Origin: Streptomyces sp. RP5T
GTDB lineage: Bacteria; Actinomycetota; Actinomycetes; Streptomycetales; Streptomycetaceae
Direction of reading: 5' to 3'
NCBI RefSeq assembly: GCF_003933965.1
Contig: NZ_RSAJ01000017.1
Location: forward strand, 1-36,322
Length of the DNA: 36,322 nt
Shown here: positions 16,225-24,834 of the stretch, one piece after another
Numbering within the stretch: the first letter of the stretch is position 1
Layout: each line of letters begins with the position of its first letter
The notes under the pieces: model-generated
What the model saw: the letters and a program-made list of their open reading frames with translations, nothing else
Database searches by the model: none
Told to the model about the DNA's origin: nothing
Made by a program: the position numbers and the translations under genes

Positions 16225-17232
16225 ATGGCCTGCGGAGCGGACACGTCCCCCGTGCCCACTCCGTGGATGGATCAGGGCGTGCCGCCGGACCTCCTCACGC
16301 ACCTCAAGGAAGCGGCCCAGCGGATCCTCCGACTCCCGGCTCCAGGGGAAGGAGGTCGCGTACGGGCCGAGCATCCGCAGCTGTTCCAGGGCGTCCGGCC
16401 AGCGGCCGAGGCGCACCAGGACGTACACCAGCTTGTTGCGGATCTCGGCCGGCCACGGGTCGGCGGCCGTGAACGTGGCGGACAGCTCGATCGCCCGGTC
16501 GGCCGCCGCGTCCAGCCGCTCGCGCGGTACCGCGTCGGCGCCGGCCCCGGTCAGACACGCGAGGGCCGCCCGCGCGGGCAGCGCCTGGACGAGCGAGCCG
16601 GGCGGGGCGTCGTGGGCGGCCCGGTCGGCGAAGTCGAAGCACTCGCGGTAGGAGCCGCGCCAGGAGGTCGCCAGATAGCTCAGGGCGGCGACATGGCAGC
16701 CGTAGTGCAGCGGGGCGCGCCTGAGGGCCGCCTCCCACAGTTCCCCGAAGTAGGTGGGGCCGGCCTGTGAGCCGCGTGCGTGGTCCAGCGCGATCCGCCA
16801 CGGCACCGGGTCGCGGTCCTCGGCGCGCGCCGAGGCCGTGATCAGCGGGCTCACCTCGCGCAGCAGCTCCGCCCTGGCCGGCGAGTCCCAGACCCGGTCC
16901 ACCGCGAGCTGGGCGCCGAGCACGAGCTGGTCCGGGTCGTGCGGGGCTTCGGCGCGCCAGGTGTCGTACCACTCGGATCGCGAGCGGGCGAAAGCCGACA
17001 GGCGTCGGACGTACCGGTCGCGCAGCTCCCAGGCGTGGTCCTCGCGGGTCGCGCGCAGCAGCTCTGCCGCCTGCCCGTGCGCGCCCTGCCCGGCGGCGAC
17101 CAGCGCGGGTCCGAGCCGGTCGTCGGGCGCGTCGAGTAGTACCTCGTCGTCGGCGGGCAGTCCGCCGGTGAGATACGCGGGTATCCGCGACGCGCGGCTG
17201 AAGGGGGGCAGCAGAGCCATGGTGTCGACCAT
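16222..17232 (-). CDS. conserved hypothetical protein, TPR-like helical
   Basis: I do not recognise this 336-aa protein. It is almost entirely alpha-helical with repeated Ala/Leu/Trp-rich segments (RYVRRLSAFARSRSEWYDTW, WEAALRRAPLHYGCHVAAL, VYVLVRLGRWPDALEQLRML). These look like degenerate tetratricopeptide repeats, so it may be a protein-binding scaffold. There is no signal peptide or membrane segment. Two starts are possible: ATG 17232 or ATG 17220 (MALLPPFSR). I used the longer one; neither has a clear ribosome binding site. It is followed after 11 bp by the LON-domain gene, suggesting a shared transcript. Confidence 0.7.
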   Translation of the reverse strand: MVDTMALLPPFSRASRIPAYLTGGLPADDEVLLDAPDDRLGPALVAAGQGAHGQAAELLRATREDHAWELRDRYVRRLSAFARSRSEWYDTWRAEAPHDPDQLVLGAQLAVDRVWDSPARAELLREVSPLITASARAEDRDPVPWRIALDHARGSQAGPTYFGELWEAALRRAPLHYGCHVAALSYLATSWRGSYRECFDFADRAAHDAPPGSLVQALPARAALACLTGAGADAVPRERLDAAADRAIELSATFTAADPWPAEIRNKLVYVLVRLGRWPDALEQLRMLGPYATSFPWSRESEDPLGRFLEVREEVRRHALIHPRSGHGGRVRSAGH

Positions 17233-17269
17233 TGAAAGACCGCGGCTCGGCGTCGCGCCAGTGCGCACG

Positions 17270-17290
17270 TGCAACTCATGGAAAGTTGTA
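17270..17290. promoter_or_regulatory. candidate operator TGCAACT-n7-AGTTGTA
   Basis: Imperfect 7-bp arms (6 of 7 match) at 17270-17276 and 17284-17290 are separated by 7 nt. A TTGACT -35-like hexamer for the minus-strand 336-aa gene lies at 17299-17304, so the palindrome would cover the spacer and -10 region. No good -10 hexamer is visible. Confidence 0.35.
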
Positions 17291-17353
17291 CGGCGGAAAG
17301 TCAAGGGACGGCAAAGACGCGACCGGTGTTCACCTTCCGCCCCACAGACCTCC

Positions 17354-18940
17354 CTAGTTCCGCCGCAACAGCCTGGTGGCCCCCGCCGCCACGGTGGTCG
17401 CCAGGATCCAGCCGAGGAGGACCATCGCCGCCGCCAGCCACTGCCAGCCGCCGTGCAACTGCCAGAAGCCGACCTGCCCCAGGTCGATCACCGGAAGCAG
17501 CAGGTCCAGGGCGAACAGGGCGGGATTCCAGGCCGGGTGGTCGCCTCCCTTGAGCGGCGGATGGCTCGCGTGTGCGAACGCCACGGAGCCCGCGGCCCAC
17601 AGCACCGCCATCCACACCGCGGCCCGGCCGGGCCGGTACCCGTACGCGACCGTCAGATCCTGCACGTAGCCCCAGAACTTCGCGGCGGGCGGCAGGGTCT
17701 CCCGGCGCCGGCGCTGCTTGGCGAGCAGCACCTCGCGCGCGTCCTCGTCCTCGCCGCCCGCCCGCAGTACCGCGGCGAGCCTCTCGTACGGCTCCGGGTT
17801 GTACTCGGCGGTCGCGGCCGCCACCCACTCCAGCCGCTCGGCCAGCGGGAACGGGCCGTGCGGCACCAGGTTCTCGTAGGCGAAGCCGCCCATGTGCAGA
17901 TTGCCGGGCCCCGGCCAGGCGCTCGCCCGGTCCACGAGGTTGCCGACCCGCGCGCCCGACAGCACCACCTTGCCGCGCTGCGGCTTCTCGCCGAGGAAGC
18001 GCAGCTCGGGCGCCTGGATGCGGCGCAGCGACAGCTCCTGCTCGTCGGTGAAGGTGAACCGGGCCCGCTCCAGGTCCACGGCGTCCCCGAACCGCCCGTC
18101 GTCGAGGCGCACCCCGCCCTGGCACTCGAAGCGCTGGATGCGGGTCCCGCGCGCGGGAGTCGCCCCGCTCAGCATGGCGGCACCGACGCCCGCCGGGGTC
18201 AGGTACAGCGTGCGCTCGACGGTCAGCTGCGGGGCGTTCAGCGCGAGCCGGGTGTACGGGTTGTTCAGCCGGGCGCCGCGCAGACTCAGCGAGACGCCGA
18301 TCGTCGCGCTGCGCAGGCTCAGCTCGCCGTGCGACTCCAGGAGCTCGGCCTGGAGGTCCTGGCCGACCGTCATGCCGTCGGCGGCGAGGGAGCGGCCGCT
18401 GCGGTCGCGGTAGACGATCGCCTGGTTCATCAGCAGGTCGGTGCCGATGTGCGCGTCGGTCAGCCGGACCCCGTTGTGGAAGCGGCAGCGCGGCAGATGC
18501 AGATCGCCCTCCGTGTGCACCCGGGCGGCCTCCAGGCGCGGCACCGAGCAGTTCACGAAGCGCGCAGTGGTGAAGCGGGCCTCCGGCAGCAGGATCTCAC
18601 GCTCGAACCGGCAGCCCTTCATCTCGACGTACGGCACCACCGTGCCGCCCGCGAGGTCCAGCGTGCCGCTGATCTGCACGCCGGTGAGCTTCAGGGACGA
18701 CACCCGGCCCGCGAGCGCGGGCGGACCGTCCAGGAGCAGCCAGCACACGATCCGCGCGCGTACCGTCCGCTCGGGTCCCCAGGGGTGGCCGCCGTGCGGA
18801 TCGTCGACGACGGTGTCGCCGCTGCTCAGGTCGTACACGCTGCCGTTGCGGAAGGCCTGCCACATGCCGGCCTCGGCGGCGGTCAGATCGTCCGGCAGGT
18901 CTCCGTCGTGGATGCCCCGGATGCCGGCCCCCTCGGTCAC
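17354..18940 (-). CDS. beta-helix-like membrane-associated protein
   Basis: This 528-aa protein has a long region (about 75-340) of short repeats of the form LxLxGAxIxxxLxL. This is the pattern of right-handed beta-helix or pentapeptide-like proteins. A charged helical segment (about 385-425) and membrane segments near 440-462, 480-497 and 505-522 follow. Homologues have been labelled membrane-associated oxidoreductase, but I see no nucleotide-binding, flavin, haem or CxxC motif, so that label looks unsupported. The GTG at 18940 has GGAAGAG just upstream. It is divergent from hisD. The fold suggestion is inference from the repeat pattern. Confidence 0.8.
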   Translation of the reverse strand: MTEGAGIRGIHDGDLPDDLTAAEAGMWQAFRNGSVYDLSSGDTVVDDPHGGHPWGPERTVRARIVCWLLLDGPPALAGRVSSLKLTGVQISGTLDLAGGTVVPYVEMKGCRFEREILLPEARFTTARFVNCSVPRLEAARVHTEGDLHLPRCRFHNGVRLTDAHIGTDLLMNQAIVYRDRSGRSLAADGMTVGQDLQAELLESHGELSLRSATIGVSLSLRGARLNNPYTRLALNAPQLTVERTLYLTPAGVGAAMLSGATPARGTRIQRFECQGGVRLDDGRFGDAVDLERARFTFTDEQELSLRRIQAPELRFLGEKPQRGKVVLSGARVGNLVDRASAWPGPGNLHMGGFAYENLVPHGPFPLAERLEWVAAATAEYNPEPYERLAAVLRAGGEDEDAREVLLAKQRRRRETLPPAAKFWGYVQDLTVAYGYRPGRAAVWMAVLWAAGSVAFAHASHPPLKGGDHPAWNPALFALDLLLPVIDLGQVGFWQLHGGWQWLAAAMVLLGWILATTVAAGATRLLRRN

Positions 18941-19084
18941 GTCTCTTCCATCCCCCTCATCTACTCGCGGGTTTCGTACCGGTCATGCCCGCTGAGTGAC
19001 CCCCCGAACGCTAGACGTACTGTTGATCTTCCGGGTTGCGTATCAGCCATTGGAATGCGCGAACGGGCCCTGACGCGGGTCTGA

Positions 19085-19090
19085 GAGAAT
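19085..19090 (+). promoter_or_regulatory. putative -10 (GAGAAT) of the his operon
   Basis: GAGAAT ends 6 nt before the GTG of hisD with no ribosome binding site between, suggesting a leaderless his operon mRNA. The rest of the 156-bp divergent gap shows no leader peptide or attenuator that I can see. Confidence 0.4.
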
Positions 19091-19096
19091 TGACGA

Positions 19097-20419
19097 GTGA
19101 TCTCCCGAATCGATCTGCGCGGCGACGCCCTCCCCGAGGGCCCCGCCCTGCGCGACCTGCTGCCCCGAGCCGACTTCGACGTCTCGGCCGCCCTGGAGAA
19201 GGTGCGTCCGATCTGTGAGGCCGTGCATCATCGGGGCGACGCGGCGCTGATCGACTTCGCCGAGAAGTTCGACGGTGTCCGGCTGGAGCGGGTGCGGGTG
19301 CCCGCGGAGGCGCTCACGCGCGCGTTGCAGGAGCTCGACCCGGCCGTGCGGGCCGCTCTGGAGGAGTCCATCCGCCGCGCCCGGCTCGTCCACCGGGAAC
19401 AGCGCCGCAGCACCCACACCACCCAGGTGGTGCCCGGCGGCAGCGTGACCGAGAAGTGGGTACCGGTCGACCGGGTCGGGCTGTACGCGCCCGGTGGCCG
19501 GTCGGTCTACCCGTCCTCCGTGATCATGAACGTGGTGCCCGCGCAGGAGGCGGGAGTCGAGTCCATCGCGCTCGCCTCGCCCGCCCAGGCGGAGTTCGGC
19601 GGCCTTCCGCACCCGACGATCCTCGCCGCCTGCGCCCTGCTCGGCGTCGACGAGGTCTACGCCGCCGGTGGCGCGACCGCCGTCGCGATGTTCGCGTACG
19701 GCACCGAGTCCTGCCCGCCCGCCAACATGGTCACCGGCCCCGGCAACATCTGGGTCGCCGCCGCCAAGCGCTACTTCACCGGCCGGATCGGCATCGACGC
19801 CGAGGCCGGCCCGACCGAGATCGCGGTCCTCGCGGACTCCACGGCCGACCCGGTGCACGTCGCCTCCGACCTGATCAGCCAGGCCGAGCACGACCCGCTG
19901 GCCGCCGCCGTCCTGGTCACCGACTCCGTCGCCCTCGCGGACGCCGTCGAGAAGGAGCTGGAGCCGCAGGTCGCGGCCACCCGGCACATCGACGACCGGA
20001 TCGTGCCCGCCCTCAAGGGCAGGCAGTCCGCGATCGTCCTCGTCGACGGCATCGAGGAAGGACTCCGGGTCGTCGACGCGTACGGCGCCGAGCACCTGGA
20101 GATCCAGACGGCCGACGCCGCCGCGGTCGCCGACCGGGTGCGCAACGCGGGTGCCGTCTTCGTCGGCCCCTGGGCCCCCGTGTCCCTCGGCGACTACGCC
20201 GCGGGGTCCAACCACGTGCTCCCGACCGGCGGTTGCGCCTGCCACTCCTCCGGCCTGTCCGTCCAGTCCTTCCTGCGCGGCATCCACATCGTCGACTACA
20301 CGAAGGACGCGCTCGCGGACGTGGCGCACCACGTGGTGACGCTCGCGGAGGCGGAGGACCTGCCGGCCCACGGGGCGGCGATCAAGGCCAGGTTCGGCTG
20401 GAAGGTGCCCGGCAAGTGA
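19097..20419 (+). CDS. hisD: histidinol dehydrogenase
   Basis: This 440-aa zinc- and NAD-dependent enzyme carries out the last two oxidations of histidine synthesis, histidinol to histidine. The family blocks are clear: [15 protein letters not shown] near 130, [15 protein letters not shown] near 212-226, [10 protein letters not shown], then SQAEHDP with the Gln and His zinc ligands. YGAEHLEI holds the catalytic Glu-His pair. [13 protein letters not shown] provides the Asp ligand and the final LPAHGAA the His ligand. Length is normal. The start is GTG 19097, with a -10-like GAGAAT 6 nt upstream. It is the first gene of an eight-gene operon; its TGA overlaps the hisC GTG by 4 bp. Confidence 0.97.
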   Translation: MISRIDLRGDALPEGPALRDLLPRADFDVSAALEKVRPICEAVHHRGDAALIDFAEKFDGVRLERVRVPAEALTRALQELDPAVRAALEESIRRARLVHREQRRSTHTTQVVPGGSVTEKWVPVDRVGLYAPGGRSVYPSSVIMNVVPAQEAGVESIALASPAQAEFGGLPHPTILAACALLGVDEVYAAGGATAVAMFAYGTESCPPANMVTGPGNIWVAAAKRYFTGRIGIDAEAGPTEIAVLADSTADPVHVASDLISQAEHDPLAAAVLVTDSVALADAVEKELEPQVAATRHIDDRIVPALKGRQSAIVLVDGIEEGLRVVDAYGAEHLEIQTADAAAVADRVRNAGAVFVGPWAPVSLGDYAAGSNHVLPTGGCACHSSGLSVQSFLRGIHIVDYTKDALADVAHHVVTLAEAEDLPAHGAAIKARFGWKVPGK

Positions 20420-21534
20420 CCCTCGGAATCGACGACCTGCCCGTACGGGACGAGCTGCGCGGCAAGTCCCCCTACGGCGCGCCCCAGTTGGACGTCCCCG
20501 TACGGCTGAACACCAACGAGAACCCCTACCCGCTGCCCGAGGCACTGGTCGAGCGCATCGCCGAGCGCGTCCGGGAGGCCGCCCGCGACCTCAACCGCTA
20601 CCCGGACCGGGACGCGGTGGAGCTGCGCACCCGGCTCGCCGAGTACCTGACGGACACCTCCGGCCACGAGGTGGGCCTCGCCAACGTCTGGGCCGCCAAC
20701 GGCTCCAACGAGGTCATCCAGCAGCTGCTCCAGACCTTCGGCGGACCGGGCCGCACGGCGATCGGCTTCGAGCCGTCGTACTCGATGCACGCGCTCATCG
20801 CGCGCGGCACCGGCACCGGCTGGATCTCGGGTCCGCGGCACGAGGACTTCTCCATCGACGTCGAGGCGGCCGTCCACGCGATCGCCGCGCACCAGCCGGA
20901 CGTCGTCTTCGTCACGACCCCCAACAACCCCACCGGCAACGCGGTCCCGCCCGAGACGGTCCTCGCGCTGTACGAGGCCGCACAGGCCGCGAAGCCGTCC
21001 ATGGTCGTGGTCGACGAGGCGTACATCGAGTTCAGCCACGGCGACTCGCTGCTGCCGCTCCTCGAAGGACGGCCGAATCTCGTCGTCTCCAGGACCATGT
21101 CTAAGGCCTTCGGGGCGGCGGGCCTGCGCCTCGGCTACCTGGCCGCCCACCCGGCGGTCGTGGACGCCGTCCAGCTCGTACGGCTGCCCTACCACCTGTC
21201 CGCCGTCACCCAGGCGACCGCGCTGGCCGCCCTGGAGCACACCGACACGCTGCTCAAGTACGTCGAGCAGCTCAAGGCCGAGCGGGACCGGCTGGTGAGC
21301 GAGCTGCGGGCGATCGGCTTCGAGGTCGTGGAGTCGGACGCGAACTTCGTGCAGTTCGGCCGCTTCGAGGGCCCCGGGGGCTCGCACGCGGCCTGGCAGA
21401 AGATCCTCGACCGGGGCGTCCTGGTCCGGGACAACGGCATTCCGGGGTGGCTGCGGGTCAGCGCCGGAACCCCCGAAGAGAACGACGCGTTCCTCGACGC
21501 GGTACGTGAACTGAAGAAGGAGCAGAGCACATGA
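20416..21534 (+). CDS. hisC: histidinol-phosphate aminotransferase
   Basis: This 372-aa PLP enzyme of aminotransferase class I/II converts imidazole-acetol phosphate to histidinol phosphate. [10 protein letters not shown] near 34-43 is the substrate-binding start of HisC. Cofactor motifs include NPTGN, DEAYIEF and the Schiff-base Lys in SRTMSKAFG (K230). [10 protein letters not shown] near the end holds the carboxylate-binding Arg. GTG 20416 is fixed by the GTGA overlap with hisD, and its own stop overlaps the hisB ATG as ATGA. Translational coupling on both sides is likely. Confidence 0.97.
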   Translation: MTLGIDDLPVRDELRGKSPYGAPQLDVPVRLNTNENPYPLPEALVERIAERVREAARDLNRYPDRDAVELRTRLAEYLTDTSGHEVGLANVWAANGSNEVIQQLLQTFGGPGRTAIGFEPSYSMHALIARGTGTGWISGPRHEDFSIDVEAAVHAIAAHQPDVVFVTTPNNPTGNAVPPETVLALYEAAQAAKPSMVVVDEAYIEFSHGDSLLPLLEGRPNLVVSRTMSKAFGAAGLRLGYLAAHPAVVDAVQLVRLPYHLSAVTQATALAALEHTDTLLKYVEQLKAERDRLVSELRAIGFEVVESDANFVQFGRFEGPGGSHAAWQKILDRGVLVRDNGIPGWLRVSAGTPEENDAFLDAVRELKKEQST

Positions 21535-22124
21535 ACCGCGTGGGACGCGTGGAGCGAGTCACCAAGGAGACGTCCGTCCTCGTCGAGATCGACCTCGACG
21601 GGTCCGGCAAGGTCGATGTGTCGACGGGCGTCGGCTTCTACGACCACATGCTCGACCAGCTCGGCCGGCACGGTCTGTTCGACCTGACCGTGAAGACCGA
21701 GGGCGACCTGCACATCGACTCGCACCACACCATCGAGGACACCGCCCTCGCCCTCGGCGCCGCCTTCAAGCAGGCGCTCGGCGACAAGGTGGGCATCTAC
21801 CGCTTCGGCAACTGCACGGTCCCGCTGGACGAGTCCCTCGCCCAGGTCACCGTCGACCTCTCCGGCCGCCCCTACCTCGTGCACACCGAGCCCGAGAAGA
21901 TGGCGCCGATGATCGGCGAGTACGACACCACGATGACCCGGCACATCCTGGAGTCCTTCGTGGCCCAGGCGCAGATCGCCCTGCACGTGCACGTGCCCTA
22001 CGGGCGCAACGCGCACCACATCGTGGAGTGCCAGTTCAAGGCGCTGGCCCGGGCCCTGCGCTACGCCTCCGAACGCGACCCCCGCGCGGCGGGCATCCTC
22101 CCCTCCACGAAGGGCGCCCTGTGA
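21531..22124 (+). CDS. hisB: imidazoleglycerol-phosphate dehydratase
   Basis: This 197-aa monofunctional IGP dehydratase removes water from imidazoleglycerol phosphate using Mn. Both metal-binding repeats are present: DSHHTIED (His65, His66, Glu69) and NAHHIVEC further on. [17 protein letters not shown] (37-51) is also diagnostic. It lacks the phosphatase domain fused in E. coli HisB. The ATG at 21531 overlaps the hisC stop by 4 bp, with GGAG 7 nt upstream inside hisC. Its stop overlaps the GTG of a 54-aa membrane protein. Confidence 0.97.
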   Translation: MNRVGRVERVTKETSVLVEIDLDGSGKVDVSTGVGFYDHMLDQLGRHGLFDLTVKTEGDLHIDSHHTIEDTALALGAAFKQALGDKVGIYRFGNCTVPLDESLAQVTVDLSGRPYLVHTEPEKMAPMIGEYDTTMTRHILESFVAQAQIALHVHVPYGRNAHHIVECQFKALARALRYASERDPRAAGILPSTKGAL

Positions 22125-22285
22125 ACGGCCTGTCGACCCTCCTGATCGTCGTCGGCCTCTTCCTGGCCGGCGGCATCTACTCCTTCGTCAAGCAGCAGAT
22201 GCCCAAGGGCCTCATCGTGCTGCTCTCCATCGCCGCCGCGATGTGCCTCGTCGCCGGTGTCCTGAGGCTGGAGGTGTGGAATTGA
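22121..22285 (+). CDS. 54-aa membrane protein within the his operon
   Basis: This 54-aa protein has two hydrophobic helices (about 4-21 and 29-49) joined by a short polar turn, KQQMPKG. It ends LRLEVWN. The GTG at 22121 overlaps the hisB stop as GTGA, and its TGA overlaps the hisH TTG start, so it is embedded in the operon with the same coupling as its neighbours. I know of no assigned function. It could be a membrane anchor or regulator for the histidine enzymes, but nothing here proves it. The gene is well supported by context and by GGAGG near its end serving hisH. Confidence 0.8.
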   Translation: MNGLSTLLIVVGLFLAGGIYSFVKQQMPKGLIVLLSIAAAMCLVAGVLRLEVWN

Positions 22286-22923
22286 GCCCCGCCAAGCGAG
22301 TGGTCGTCTTCGACTACGGCTTCGGCAACGTGCGCTCCGCCGAGCGCGCCCTCGCGCGCGCGGGAGCCGAGGTCGAGATAACGCGCGACTACGACCGCGC
22401 CATGAACGCCGACGGCCTGCTGGTGCCGGGCGTCGGCGCCTTCGCCGCCTGCATGAAGGGGCTGCACGAGGCCCGCGGTGACTGGATCATCGACCGCCGG
22501 CTGTCCGGCGGACGCCCCGTCATGGGCATCTGCGTCGGCATGCAGATCCTCTTCGCGCGCGGCATCGAGCACGGCGTGGAGACCGAGGGCCTCGACGAGT
22601 GGCCCGGCTCGGTCGAGCCGCTGAAGGCCGAGATCGTGCCCCACATGGGCTGGAACACCGTCGACGCGCCCGCCGACTCCCAGCTGTTCGCCGGCCTCGA
22701 CGCCGACGCCCGCTTCTACTTCGTGCACTCCTACGCCGTCCACGACTGGTCCCTGGAGACGCACAACCCGTCGATGCAGGCGCCGCGCGTGACCTGGTCG
22801 ACGCACGGCAAGCCCTTCGTGGCCGCCGTGGAGAACGGCGCCCTGTGGGCCACGCAGTTCCACCCCGAGAAGTCCGGCGACGCCGGTGCGCAGCTCCTCA
22901 CCAACTGGATCGGAACACTGTGA
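22282..22923 (+). CDS. hisH: imidazole glycerol phosphate synthase glutaminase subunit
   Basis: This 213-aa class-I glutaminase feeds ammonia to HisF. The catalytic triad is visible: Cys84 in MGICVGMQ, His194 and Glu196 in [18 protein letters not shown] (11-19), PGVGAF (49-54) and HMGWN (121-125) are HisH signatures. I chose TTG at 22282 because GGAGG sits 7 nt upstream and TTGA reproduces the 4-bp overlap used throughout the operon. The in-frame GTG at 22276 would be only 1 nt from that site. The stop overlaps the priA GTG. Confidence 0.95.
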   Translation: MSPAKRVVVFDYGFGNVRSAERALARAGAEVEITRDYDRAMNADGLLVPGVGAFAACMKGLHEARGDWIIDRRLSGGRPVMGICVGMQILFARGIEHGVETEGLDEWPGSVEPLKAEIVPHMGWNTVDAPADSQLFAGLDADARFYFVHSYAVHDWSLETHNPSMQAPRVTWSTHGKPFVAAVENGALWATQFHPEKSGDAGAQLLTNWIGTL

Positions 22924-23645
22924 GCAAGCTCGAACTCCTTCCCGCCGTCGACGTCCGCGACGGCCAGGCCGTCCGTCTCGTGCACGGCGAGTCCGGCACG
23001 GAGACCTCGTACGGCTCGCCGCTGGAGGCCGCCCTGTCCTGGCAGCGGGCGGGCGCCGAGTGGCTGCACCTGGTCGACCTGGACGCGGCGTTCGGCACCG
23101 GCGACAACCGCGAACTGGTCCGGCAGGTCACCGAGGCGATGGACATCAAGGTCGAGCTGTCCGGCGGCATCCGCGACGACGCCTCGCTGGCCGCGGCCCT
23201 CGCCACCGGCTGCACCCGGGTGAACCTCGGCACCGCCGCCCTGGAGAGCCCCGCATGGGTCGCCAAGGTCATCGCCGAGCACGGCGACAGGATCGCGGTC
23301 GGCCTGGACGTGCGCGGCACGACCCTCAAGGGCCGCGGCTGGACCAGCGAGGGCGGCGACCTCTACGAGGCGCTGGAGCGGCTCGACAAGGAGGGCTGCG
23401 CCCGCTACGTCGTCACCGACATCGCCAAGGACGGCACGCTCCAGGGCCCCAACCTGGAGCTGCTGCGCAACGTCTGCGCGGCCACCGACCGCCCCGTGGT
23501 GGCCTCCGGCGGGGTGTCCTCGCTGGACGACCTGCGGGCCATCGCCGAGCTGGTGCCGCTCGGTGTCGAGGGCTCCATCGTCGGGAAGGCGCTGTACGCG
23601 AAGGCGTTCACCCTGGAAGAGGCCCTGGAGGCGGTGGCTCAGTGA
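22920..23645 (+). CDS. priA: PriA, bifunctional HisA/TrpF isomerase
   Basis: This 241-aa TIM-barrel enzyme isomerises ProFAR in histidine synthesis and, in actinomycetes, also phosphoribosylanthranilate in tryptophan synthesis. Asp11 ([13 protein letters not shown]) and Asp171 (TDIAKDGT) are the acid-base pair. The PriA-type loop [15 protein letters not shown] (132-146, with Arg139 and Trp141) fits the dual enzyme. I see no trpF in the neighbouring trp genes, consistent with PriA doing that step. The start is GTG 22920 from the 4-bp overlap with hisH. Dual activity is inferred from family knowledge. Confidence 0.95.
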   Translation: MSKLELLPAVDVRDGQAVRLVHGESGTETSYGSPLEAALSWQRAGAEWLHLVDLDAAFGTGDNRELVRQVTEAMDIKVELSGGIRDDASLAAALATGCTRVNLGTAALESPAWVAKVIAEHGDRIAVGLDVRGTTLKGRGWTSEGGDLYEALERLDKEGCARYVVTDIAKDGTLQGPNLELLRNVCAATDRPVVASGGVSSLDDLRAIAELVPLGVEGSIVGKALYAKAFTLEEALEAVAQ

Positions 23646-24037
23646 GCGATGTGCGACGTGTCACGACCGGTGCGCCCTGGGAGGAGACCTTCGGCTACTC
23701 CCGCGCGGTCGAACTGCCCAACGGCCTGGTGCTGGTCTCCGGCTGCACCTCGGTCGTGGACGGCGAGATCGTCGCGGGCGACCCGTACGAGCAGACGGTC
23801 AACGCCTTCAACGTCGCGTTCGCGGCGCTGAAGGAGCTGGGGCTCGGCCGGGACGACGTGGTGCGCACGCGCCTGTACATCACCCACGCCCGGGACGTGG
23901 ACGAGGTCGGACGCGCCCACAAGGAGCTGTTCGACACCGTACGGCCCGCCGCATCCATGATCATCGTCTCCGGCTTCGTGGACCCCAGCCTGGTCGTCGA
24001 GGTCGAGGTGGAGGCGTTCCGAGGAGCCCCCGCATGA
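23642..24037 (+). CDS. RidA (YjgF/YER057c/UK114) family protein
   Basis: This 131-aa protein fits the RidA family, small trimeric enzymes. Typical members hydrolyse reactive enamine and imine intermediates left by PLP enzymes. Motifs include [29 protein letters not shown] and [16 protein letters not shown], and the end VEVEVEAF is characteristic. The catalytic Arg of RidA would lie near 104 (TVRPAAS) but replaced surroundings make the exact subfamily uncertain. GTGA overlaps the priA stop and its own stop overlaps the hisF ATG. A protective role next to hisC (PLP) and the HisF/HisH step is plausible. Confidence 0.9.
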   Translation: MSDVRRVTTGAPWEETFGYSRAVELPNGLVLVSGCTSVVDGEIVAGDPYEQTVNAFNVAFAALKELGLGRDDVVRTRLYITHARDVDEVGRAHKELFDTVRPAASMIIVSGFVDPSLVVEVEVEAFRGAPA

Positions 24038-24789
24038 CCCTCGCCGTACGAGTCATCCCCTGCCTGGACGTCGACAACGGCCGGGTGGTCAAGGGGGTCA
24101 ACTTCCAGAACCTGCGCGACGCGGGCGACCCCGTCGAGATGGCCAAGGTCTACGACGCCGAGGGCGCCGACGAGCTGACCTTCCTGGACATCACCGCCTC
24201 CTCCGGCAACCGCGAGACGACCTACGACGTGGTGCGCCGCACCGCCGAGCAGGTCTTCATCCCGCTGACGGTCGGCGGCGGGGTCCGCACGGCCGAGGAC
24301 GTGGACAAGCTGCTGCGGGCCGGGGCGGACAAGGTGGGCGTGAACACCGCGGCCATCGCCCGCCCCGACCTGATCCGCGAGATCGCCGAGCGGTTCGGCC
24401 GGCAGGTGCTGGTGCTGTCGGTGGACGCGCGGCGCACCGCGTCGGGCACCTTCGAGGTCACCACCCACGGCGGCCGCAAGGGCACCGGAATCGACGCCGT
24501 CGAGTGGGCGCACCGGGCCGCCGAACTGGGCGCCGGAGAGATCCTGCTCAACTCGATGGACGCGGACGGCACCAAGGACGGCTACGACCTGGAGATGATC
24601 GAGGCCGTCCGCAAGCACGTCACCGTCCCGCTGATCGCCTCCGGCGGCGCGGGGAAGCTGGACCACTTCCCGCCGGCCATCGGCGCGGGCGCGGACGCGG
24701 TGCTGGCGGCCTCGGTGTTCCACTTCGGCGATCTGCGGATCGGCGAGGTCAAGGAGACCCTGCGGGCTGCGGGACACCCCGTTCGCTAG
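24034..24789 (+). CDS. hisF: imidazole glycerol phosphate synthase cyclase subunit
   Basis: This 251-aa TIM barrel works with HisH to make imidazole glycerol phosphate and AICAR. Catalytic Asp12 lies in [14 protein letters not shown] and a second Asp in LSVDARR near 131. [13 protein letters not shown] (about 173-185) and [11 protein letters not shown] (about 205-215) are typical. The ATG at 24034 overlaps the ridA stop as ATGA, with GAGG upstream in ridA. It is the last gene of the operon; a 12-bp stem follows its TAG by 13 nt. Confidence 0.97.
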   Translation: MTLAVRVIPCLDVDNGRVVKGVNFQNLRDAGDPVEMAKVYDAEGADELTFLDITASSGNRETTYDVVRRTAEQVFIPLTVGGGVRTAEDVDKLLRAGADKVGVNTAAIARPDLIREIAERFGRQVLVLSVDARRTASGTFEVTTHGGRKGTGIDAVEWAHRAAELGAGEILLNSMDADGTKDGYDLEMIEAVRKHVTVPLIASGGAGKLDHFPPAIGAGADAVLAASVFHFGDLRIGEVKETLRAAGHPVR

Positions 24790-24802
24790 CGAGGCTCCCG
24801 GG

Positions 24803-24830
24803 CCCCGGTCACCGTCACCGGTGACCGGGG
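24803..24830. terminator. terminator after hisF, shared with the convergent TIGR03085 gene
   Basis: A perfect 12-bp stem (CCCCGGTCACCG at 24803-24814, CGGTGACCGGGG at 24819-24830) with loop TCAC is followed by TTCCTC. It ends 4 nt before the stop of the minus-strand gene, so it can terminate both transcripts. Confidence 0.85.
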
Positions 24831-24834
24831 TTCC

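Noticed and set aside
18941..19096. Histidine leader peptide or T-box before hisD
   Set aside because: No run of His codons, no T-box-like conserved sequence and no terminator hairpin was found in the 156-bp gap.
19456..21534. A long plus-strand frame fusing a shifted reading of hisD to hisC
   Set aside because: The upstream part is an Arg/Pro-rich out-of-frame reading of hisD. hisC starts at the GTGA overlap at 20416.
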